Shown: positions 1 to 4,818 of the stretch, piece by piece
How the letters are laid out: each line of letters begins with the position of its first letter
How positions within the stretch are numbered: position 1 is the first letter of the stretch
Assembly (NCBI GenBank): GCA_002712045.1
Contig: PARX01000043.1
Location: 70,303 to 75,852 of the forward strand
Length of the DNA stretch: 5,550 nucleotides
Direction of reading: 5' to 3'
Origin: Paracoccaceae bacterium
GTDB lineage: Bacteria > Pseudomonadota > Alphaproteobacteria > Rhodobacterales > Rhodobacteraceae
Program-made: the position numbers and the translations under genes
The notes under the pieces: generated by a model
Database searches by the model: none
Told to the model about the DNA's origin: nothing
Seen by the model: only the letters and a program-made list of their open reading frames with translations

Positions 1-803
1 GCAACCTTCGAAATTGCTCGATTTATTGTTGGCTCCATATGCCAAATCGCAGAAGATAAAATCGTATTTGGGTAATCAGCTGAAGTATCAATCACATTAC
101 CAATAGCTTTAATACCTCGCTCCACCGCTGCATCTGACACTCCAAAGCGTTCGGCATACATTATATCTGCACCTGCATCCATCATTGCAAATGCACTTTC
201 TTTAGCTTTTGGTGGATCATACCAGCTGTCAATAAAATTGACCAAGAACTTAACATCGGGATTAATTGATCTAGCACCATCCATAAATGCATGCATTAAT
301 CTATTAACCTCGGGTATCGCATACCCGCCGACCATTCCAATGACATTGCTTTCAGTACTTGCTCCAGCGACTATACCTGACAAATAACTTGGCTCATGAA
401 TCCAGTTATCAAAGACTGAAAAATTTGGTGCAACCGGACCAAAAGAAGATCCCATTAAAAACGCAATTTCTGGATAATCATTAGCAACTTTTCTAGCCGC
501 TCTTTCAAGTCCAAAAACTTCTCCTACAATCAAATGAACACCTTGCTCAGCGTACTCACGCATAACTCTTTCATAATCTGTGTTAGAAACATTTTCAGAG
601 TAAACATATTCTACACCGCCACTCTCCTTTGCAGAATTTAAGGCTTTGTGAATTCGGCTAATCCATTGCTGCTCCACAGGTAAAGTATAAATAGCTGCAA
701 CTTTTACATTGTCAGCAAAGACTGAACCTCCTGAAAAAATCAAAGCAACAGATGTGAACATAGCCAACAACGATCGCCTCGATAAAACTCTTACAAACTT
801 CAT
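1..803 (-). CDS. BMP-family (PnrA-like) ABC transporter periplasmic substrate-binding protein, partial
   Basis: Binding component of a BMP/Med-type ABC importer; characterised relatives bind nucleosides or similar small solutes. I read 267 codons from the ATG at 803-801 to the left window edge. The family is usually about 350 residues, so roughly the last quarter is missing. Residues 1-30 are a signal peptide: basic start with SRRSLL at 8-13, hydrophobic stretch about 12-25, cleavage likely after VFA (28-30). There is no lipobox cysteine, so a soluble periplasmic protein is expected, and the SRR pair suggests Tat export. The mature part shows the two-lobed binding-protein pattern: VKVAAIYTLP (33-42), the glycine-rich stretch IGMVGGYAIPEVNRLM (155-170) and GADIMYAERFG (211-221). 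A strong SD (GGGGGA, plus-strand 811-816) lies 7 bases before the ATG. Permease and ATPase genes would be expected beyond the left edge. The family call is firm; the ligand is unknown. Confidence 0.9.
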   Translation of the reverse strand, partial: MKFVRVLSRRSLLAMFTSVALIFSGGSVFADNVKVAAIYTLPVEQQWISRIHKALNSAKESGGVEYVYSENVSNTDYERVMREYAEQGVHLIVGEVFGLERAARKVANDYPEIAFLMGSSFGPVAPNFSVFDNWIHEPSYLSGIVAGASTESNVIGMVGGYAIPEVNRLMHAFMDGARSINPDVKFLVNFIDSWYDPPKAKESAFAMMDAGADIMYAERFGVSDAAVERGIKAIGNVIDTSADYPNTILSSAIWHMEPTINRAISKV

Positions 804-810
804 AAATTAA

Positions 811-824
811 TCCCCCTTTTTTTT
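811..824 (-). promoter_or_regulatory. Ribosome binding site of the BMP-family gene
   Basis: Read on the minus strand this is a run of eight A, then five G and an A, ending 7 bases before the ATG at 803-801. The G-rich core is a strong Shine-Dalgarno match and supports the chosen start. The adjoining A and G homopolymers are unusual for a leader and are prone to slippage or sequencing error, but lie outside the coding frame. Confidence 0.65.
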
Positions 825-1007
825 CTTATATCTTAATGACACATTTTATTGAGCTTTGGTCAACAATTTATTCCATTTTTCTAGGAGTATTAAAAATTTT
901 TAAAGACCAATTGTGGCTACGGGGCCAAATAAAATTGAATTTTTTACTTAAGATTTTTTTCAAGATGTCATTAAACAAAAGTAAAAAACTTGAATTTTTA
1001 AGAGATA

Positions 1008-1033
1008 TGTGATGAATGGTTTTCATACTCACA
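1008..1033 (+). other. Imperfect hairpin or inverted repeat upstream of the 1077 membrane-protein gene
   Basis: TGTGA (1008-1012) pairs with TCACA (1029-1033), and the adjacent TGAA (1013-1016) pairs with TTCA (1022-1025). This leaves a five-base loop and a three-base bulge (TAC, 1026-1028). The element ends 43 bases before the ATG at 1077. It could be a 5' leader stem or a spaced operator. The pairing is visible, but in DNA this AT-rich it could be chance. I saw no convincing -35/-10 pair around it. Confidence 0.25.
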
Positions 1034-1076
1034 AATGGTAGCGGTATTTTAATTATAGTTTAGGGAGAAAGTTCTT

Positions 1077-1487
1077 ATGGTTGAGTCATTTAACGGTTGG
1101 TTATTCTTAATTTTATATATCTTGAATTGGGCAGGAGGCGCAATGTACGCCTATCAAACGATGTTTAATACTGTTCCTTGGTTAAGCAAGTATGGCATAC
1201 ATGAGTCTGCAGTTCTACCAACAAGAGTTCTCGGTACTTTTGTTAGCGCGGGAACTTTACTCGGACTTTATATATTGTTTGTTGGACCAGAAGGTACCTG
1301 GCCATTCTTTATATTTAACTTCTTACAGGCACTTATTTTTGTAGTTGTAGGTTATACAACTGTTACAAATTCAAATGCCGCAAAATTAGATGGCGTAAAT
1401 TATACTGCCGAGGCATATATTGCTCCAGCAATATTTACGGTTTTAAACGGTGTTTTAATTTATGGTCTGGGCGATAAAATTTGGTAA
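1077..1487 (+). CDS. Small four-helix inner-membrane protein of unknown function
   Basis: A 136-residue hydrophobic protein I do not recognise. Four likely transmembrane helices are visible at about residues 7-27, 50-69, 75-95 and 112-131, joined by short loops. The first loop (28-49) contains TMFNTVPWLSKYGIHESA, followed by an arginine (R50) at the start of helix 2. The loop between helices 3 and 4 (97-111) is polar and includes NSNAAKLDG. There is no signal peptide, no cysteine and no obvious enzymatic motif. The ATG has a good SD, AGGGAG at 1062-1067, 9 bases upstream, and the frame ends in TAA just before a hairpin terminator, so it looks like a real single-gene unit. Size and topology resemble small four-helix families such as DoxX- or DUF4345-like proteins, but this is only a shape comparison. 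Neighbours on both sides are on the opposite strand, so context gives no functional hint. Confidence 0.75.
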   Translation: MVESFNGWLFLILYILNWAGGAMYAYQTMFNTVPWLSKYGIHESAVLPTRVLGTFVSAGTLLGLYILFVGPEGTWPFFIFNFLQALIFVVVGYTTVTNSNAAKLDGVNYTAEAYIAPAIFTVLNGVLIYGLGDKIW

Positions 1488-1502
1488 TTAGCGTTGAAAA
1501 TT

Positions 1503-1540
1503 AAACCTCTCAAAAATTAAGTTTAATTCTTGGGAGGTTT
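1503..1540. terminator. Probable bidirectional intrinsic terminator between convergent genes
   Basis: AAACCTCTC (1503-1511) pairs with GGGAGGTTT (1532-1540) as a nine-base-pair stem with one T·G wobble. The A/T-rich interior (about 1514-1528) can pair further. On the plus strand a seven-T run follows at 1549-1555, eight bases past the stem, so the fit is looser than ideal for the 1077 gene. On the minus strand the stem is followed directly by a T-rich tract (TTTAATTTT) and would serve the TfoX-like gene. That gene's stop codon (1525-1523) and last codons lie inside the hairpin. Confidence 0.6.
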
Positions 1541-1882
1541 GCTACCCCTTTTTTTATCCTGAGCTGCTTGGATAGCCTTTTTTGCCCAAATAACAAAAGT
1601 ATCAGCGTCTTCGAGCACTTCTGCAGGAACTCTCCAATTAGAAATATTTATAATCTTACCCTGCTTTGAATAGGAAAATGGTTCGCTGCCAAAGGCCTTA
1701 TAATCAATTAAGTTACCTTCATTTACTTTCAAATATAATTCATCATCAAAAATCAGTCCAAATGGCAAATCGTAATGCCTGATAACAAAGCCACCAAACA
1801 TACTTCCCCAGGAAATTCCTTCCATTGATCCTAAAGATTCTAGAATAAAATCTAAGAATTCATTTTCAATGATCTTTGTCAA
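1523..1882 (-). CDS. TfoX N-terminal-domain protein
   Basis: A protein with a single TfoX_N domain (the N-terminal half of Sxy/TfoX). From the TTG start it has 119 residues, typical for stand-alone family members. Visible landmarks are FLDFILESLG (9-18), MFGGFVIR (28-35), FGLIFDDELYLKVN (41-54), the AFGSEPFSYSKQGK stretch (63-76), WRVPAEVLEDAD (83-94) and WAKKAIQAA (99-107), then a basic tail KKRGSKPPKN. The C-terminal helix-hairpin-helix domain of full-length Sxy is absent, so a role in competence should not be assumed; the biochemical function is unknown. I chose TTG at 1882-1880 because it has a GGGG SD six bases upstream and matches the family's usual N-terminus. An in-frame ATG at 1945-1943 would add 21 residues unlike the family, has no clear SD, and sits next to a TATAAT facing the opposite way. 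Family call firm; start moderately sure. Confidence 0.82.
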   Translation of the reverse strand: MTKIIENEFLDFILESLGSMEGISWGSMFGGFVIRHYDLPFGLIFDDELYLKVNEGNLIDYKAFGSEPFSYSKQGKIINISNWRVPAEVLEDADTFVIWAKKAIQAAQDKKRGSKPPKN

Positions 1883-1888
1883 AATTTG

Positions 1889-1892
1889 CCCC
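1889..1892 (-). promoter_or_regulatory. Candidate Shine-Dalgarno for the TTG start of the TfoX-like gene
   Basis: On the minus strand GGGG precedes TTG (1882-1880) with a six-base spacer. The competing ATG at 1945-1943 is preceded only by a GCAGAAACTTT-like stretch with no purine-rich core. This site is the main sequence reason for preferring the shorter protein. Confidence 0.45.
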
Positions 1893-1911
1893 GTAAGTAG
1901 GTAGACTGAAC

Positions 1912-1941
1912 TCAACTTCTTCGTTAAAACATTTATATAAT
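1912..1941 (+). promoter_or_regulatory. Candidate promoter of the ThDP-enzyme gene
   Basis: A perfect TATAAT lies at 1936-1941, about 40 bases before the ATG at 1982. The best -35 at normal spacing is poor: TCAACT at 1912-1917, 18-base spacer, three of six consensus bases. Initiation near 1948 would give a short leader containing the SD AAAGGG (1970-1975). The -10 box touches the ATG at 1945-1943 of the longer TfoX reading, which is more natural if that gene starts at the TTG further in. Confidence 0.35.
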
Positions 1942-1981
1942 ACATAAAGTTTCTGCAATATTATCAGTTAAAGGGTAAATT

Positions 1982-3598
1982 ATGCGCCACGGCGGTCAAA
2001 TATTAATTGATCAATTGAGAATTCAAGGTGTGAAACAAGTCTTTTGTATTCCAGGTGAGAGCTATCTACCGGCACTAGATGGTCTATATAAAAGTGATAT
2101 TAAAACAATAGTTTGCAGACAAGAAGGTGGCGCCGCTATGATGGCGGAAGCCACTGGAAAGTTAACTGGAAAACCTGGAATCGCTTTTGTTACTAGAGGG
2201 CCTGGCGCTACCAATGCATCTGCGGGTGTTCATATCGCATTTCAAGACAGCACACCAATGATACTATTTGTTGGTCAAGTAAGTAGTTCTCAGAGAGATC
2301 GAGAAGCATTTCAAGAAGTTGATTATAAAAAGATGTTTGCACCATTAGCAAAATGGGTTGCCGAAATCGATAAAACTGAAAGAATTCCTGAATATATTTC
2401 AAGGGCCTTCAGTATAGCTCAATCTGGACGACCTGGTCCTGTGGTACTTTCACTTCCAGAAGATATTCTATTTTCTAAATTGGAAATAAACGATGCTCCA
2501 AAAGTAGAACCACCTAAACAAATGGTATCAGAACAAAATGTTAAAGAGGTTTTAAATAAACTCTCCCAATCGTTAAATCCATTCATAATTGTAGGTGGAA
2601 GTTGCTGGTCTTCAAAAGCTGCCATTAATCTTGGAATATTTGCCAAAAAATTAGGAATACCAGTTGGAACGTCATTTAGATGCCAAGATTATATTGATAA
2701 TCGTCATCCAAATTATGCAGGAGATGTTGGAATTGGGATTAATCCTAAATTACTGAAAAGGATTAAAGATGCAGATTGCTTACTTGTACTAAATGCTCGA
2801 CTAGGCGAAATGACAACAAGTGGTTATTCAATGTTTGACATCCCTAAACCTAAGCAGTCACTTATCCATATTCATCCAAATCCTGACGAGATTAATCATG
2901 TTTATCAAGCTGATATAGGTTTAGTATGTAATGGAGCAGATTTTATCGAAAAAGCAATTAGTCTACCTTTAGAAAATGTTCACAGAACAGTTAATAAAGA
3001 GCGAAAAGCTTATGAAGATTGGCAAAAGCCTGTGACCACGCCAGGGTCAGTTAAAATGGAAATAGTCATTAACCACCTATCTGCAGCACTTCCTGATGAC
3101 GCAATTATCACAAATGGCGCAGGAAACTATAATGGTTGGCTTCACCGTTATTTTTCTTATAAAAACTGGAGAACTCAAGTTGGTTCAACCAGTGGATCGA
3201 TGGGATATGGTTTACCTGCAGCCGTAGCAGCAAAAATATCTAATCCAGAAAAGGAAGTGATTTGTGTCTCTGGAGACGGTTGCTTTCAAATGACAATGCA
3301 AGAATTTGGTACAGCTTGCCAATATGGGTTAAATATCATCGTTATTATTTCAAACAATTCAATCTACGGTACGATTAGAATGCATCAAGAGCGTGACTTT
3401 CCTGGTAGGCCCTCTGGAACATCGATGCTGAATCCAAATTTTGCCGAGTTAGCCCAATCTTACGGAGGTTATGGCGAAGTAGTTCGATCATCTAATGAAT
3501 TTCCGCCTGCACTGGAAAGAGCAAGACAGTCAAATAAAGCTGCAATAATTGATTTAAGAACAGACCCGAAAGCGATAAACCCTCTAACACCTGCCTAG
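1982..3598 (+). CDS. Thiamine-diphosphate-dependent enzyme, acetolactate synthase large-subunit (IlvB)-like
   Basis: A 538-residue cytoplasmic enzyme of the pyruvate-oxidase/AHAS ThDP superfamily, with the three expected domains. The N-terminal Pyr domain (about 1-165) has GVKQVFCIPGES (16-27), the glutamate that activates ThDP at E48 in CRQEGGAAMMAEA, and TRGPGATNAS (71-80). The central domain (about 185-330) includes NYAGDVGIGINPK (244-256) and ARLGEMTTSGY (272-282). The C-terminal PP domain (about 355-525) has GSMGYGLPAA (405-414) and the Mg-ThDP motif from GDG (431-433) to NNS (458-460), with D432 and N459 as likely metal ligands. It should cleave or join 2-keto acids such as pyruvate, but the actual substrate cannot be read from the sequence. 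No regulatory small subunit (ilvN) or other branched-chain gene is adjacent, so biosynthetic IlvB is unlikely. SD AAAGGG (1970-1975) lies six bases before the ATG. The next gene is convergent, so this is a single-gene unit within the window. Confidence 0.92.
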   Translation: MRHGGQILIDQLRIQGVKQVFCIPGESYLPALDGLYKSDIKTIVCRQEGGAAMMAEATGKLTGKPGIAFVTRGPGATNASAGVHIAFQDSTPMILFVGQVSSSQRDREAFQEVDYKKMFAPLAKWVAEIDKTERIPEYISRAFSIAQSGRPGPVVLSLPEDILFSKLEINDAPKVEPPKQMVSEQNVKEVLNKLSQSLNPFIIVGGSCWSSKAAINLGIFAKKLGIPVGTSFRCQDYIDNRHPNYAGDVGIGINPKLLKRIKDADCLLVLNARLGEMTTSGYSMFDIPKPKQSLIHIHPNPDEINHVYQADIGLVCNGADFIEKAISLPLENVHRTVNKERKAYEDWQKPVTTPGSVKMEIVINHLSAALPDDAIITNGAGNYNGWLHRYFSYKNWRTQVGSTSGSMGYGLPAAVAAKISNPEKEVICVSGDGCFQMTMQEFGTACQYGLNIIVIISNNSIYGTIRMHQERDFPGRPSGTSMLNPNFAELAQSYGGYGEVVRSSNEFPPALERARQSNKAAIIDLRTDPKAINPLTPA

Positions 3599-3622
3599 AG
3601 CATATCTCTGATATAATTTGAG

Positions 3623-3643
3623 GCTTCAATCTAAAGGTTGAGC
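3623..3643. terminator. Weak hairpin at the convergent gene ends (possible terminator)
   Basis: GCTTCAATC (3623-3631) and GGTTGAGC (3636-3643) can pair as about eight base pairs with one bulged T and one wobble, around a TAAA loop. The element overlaps the last codons and TGA stop (3628-3626) of the minus-strand amidohydrolase and lies 25 bases past the stop of the ThDP gene. Neither strand has a proper T-tract after it, so intrinsic termination is doubtful. Confidence 0.25.
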
Positions 3644-4789
3644 TGTTTCAACTAACTTTACAAAAAAGCTTGCGCCAATAGGGGAAAGTTCATCATTAAA
3701 ATCATATTCCGGATTGTGAAGAGCAGCACTGTCCCCTTGCCCAACATTTAAATAAGCTCCAGGACGCTTTTCTAGCATGTAAGCGAAATCCTCAGCAGCC
3801 ATTATTGGTAAAGCATCACCTTCTACATTATCTTTGCCAGATATTTCGGAAGCCACTTGTAGAGCAAAGGATGTCTCATTTGGATGATTGACTGTAGGCG
3901 GATAACCGTACTCATAGTCTAATTTAGCTTCAGCTCCAAAAGCCTGAGCTGTCCCTTTACAGATTTCTTCTAAACGTTTTACCACAGTACTTTGCGTTTT
4001 CTTATTTAGTGTTCGAACCGTACCATTTATAAAAGCTTCTCCAGGCACAATATTATTTATTGTTCCAGTATGAATTTGTGTGATTGATATAACAACCGAC
4101 TCTAAAGCAGAAAGGTTCCGAGATGAGATTGTTTGAATACTTTGAGCTATTTGCACCGCAACAATAACTGGATCAATTGTCTCTTCTGGATTAGCGCCAT
4201 GTCCACCCTCCCCAGTTATCCAAATTGAAAAGCTATCAGCAGCAGCTAGCACTGCATGAGAATTTGTAGAAAATGCTCCAAGCGGTAAATTGGGCGCATT
4301 ATGTATCCCATAAACTTGCTGAATATTGAAATTCTCCATAACACCTTCTTTGCACATTACCTCACCACCTCCTCCACCTTCTTCTGCCGGCTGAAAAATC
4401 AAAGCAACACGCCCCGAAAAATTTCGTGTCTCGCTCAAATATTTTGCTGCACCCAACAACATTGTTGTATGACCATCATGACCACAAGCATGCATTTTCC
4501 CATCAGTTAATGATTTGTAATCATGATCCTTAATTTCTTGAAGTGGCAACGCATCCATATCAGCGCGTAATCCTATAGTTGGCCCCTCTCCTTTACCATT
4601 AATTATTGCTACAACACCACTGGTTGCAATTTTCTCATGAATCTCCTCAACCCCAAATTCTCTTAATTTACTCACAACAAATTCAGCAGTTTTGTGACAG
4701 TCAAAATCTAACTCTGGATTTGCATGTATGTGCTGACGCCACTCCTTCATCTCTTGATGAAAATCTGCAATTCTATTAATTATTGGCAT
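3626..4789 (-). CDS. M20D-family metallo-amidohydrolase (hippurate hydrolase / N-acyl amino acid hydrolase type)
   Basis: A full-length 387-residue amidohydrolase, presumably cytoplasmic (no signal peptide), that would cleave an amide bond in N-acyl amino acids, hippurate-like compounds or related conjugates. M20 landmarks run in order: WRQHIHANPEL (17-27), RADMDALPL (75-83), HACGHDGHTTM (100-110) with metal ligands C102 and H104, FQPAEEGGGGG (132-142) with the catalytic/metal pair E136-E137, GIHN (161-164) with H163, the lid-domain GGHGANP (195-201) with H197, HTGTINNIVPG (240-250), AAEDFAYM (331-338), and LHNPEYDFND (357-366) with H358. All expected metal and catalytic residues are present, so it should be active. 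The cysteine in HACGH marks the M20D group, as opposed to the ArgE/DapE type. A weak SD (GGA, plus-strand 4798-4800) lies eight bases before the ATG. It follows the sulfatase gene by 29 bases on the same strand, so the two are probably co-transcribed. The exact substrate is open. Confidence 0.92.
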   Translation of the reverse strand: MPIINRIADFHQEMKEWRQHIHANPELDFDCHKTAEFVVSKLREFGVEEIHEKIATSGVVAIINGKGEGPTIGLRADMDALPLQEIKDHDYKSLTDGKMHACGHDGHTTMLLGAAKYLSETRNFSGRVALIFQPAEEGGGGGEVMCKEGVMENFNIQQVYGIHNAPNLPLGAFSTNSHAVLAAADSFSIWITGEGGHGANPEETIDPVIVAVQIAQSIQTISSRNLSALESVVISITQIHTGTINNIVPGEAFINGTVRTLNKKTQSTVVKRLEEICKGTAQAFGAEAKLDYEYGYPPTVNHPNETSFALQVASEISGKDNVEGDALPIMAAEDFAYMLEKRPGAYLNVGQGDSAALHNPEYDFNDELSPIGASFFVKLVETAQPLD

Positions 4790-4818
4790 ATATTTGATCC
4801 GTTATTTGATATTGAATA

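Noticed and set aside
890..903. Perfect 14-base palindrome TTAAAAATTTTTAA
   Set aside because: Made only of A and T in a very AT-rich intergenic region, so it is expected by chance; it has no T-tract placement to act as a terminator.
1008..1033. CRP/FNR-like site (TGTGA ... TCACA)
   Set aside because: The half-sites are separated by 16 bases instead of the 6 expected for CRP, so it was kept only as an inverted repeat.
1054..1059. TATAGT as a -10 box for the 1077 gene
   Set aside because: Transcription would start at about the SD (1062-1067), leaving no usable leader, and no -35 is found at proper spacing.
1523..1882. Full-length Sxy/TfoX competence regulator
   Set aside because: Only the N-terminal domain is present and there is no helix-hairpin-helix C-terminal domain, so a competence role is not supported.
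2208..2646. Two open frames on the minus strand (2208-2402 and 2419-2646)
   Set aside because: They lie wholly inside the strongly supported ThDP enzyme gene on the opposite strand, have no recognisable domains, and read like chance antisense frames.
1982..3598. Sulfoacetaldehyde acetyltransferase (Xsc) or oxalyl-CoA decarboxylase, suggested by the neighbouring sulfatase
   Set aside because: The N-terminal and central motifs follow the IlvB pattern rather than those families, and no phosphotransacetylase or formyl-CoA transferase gene is adjacent.
4301..4510. Plus-strand open frame inside the amidohydrolase gene
   Set aside because: It is antisense to conserved M20 motifs (HACGH, PAEE) and has low-complexity, cysteine- and threonine-rich content with no family resemblance.
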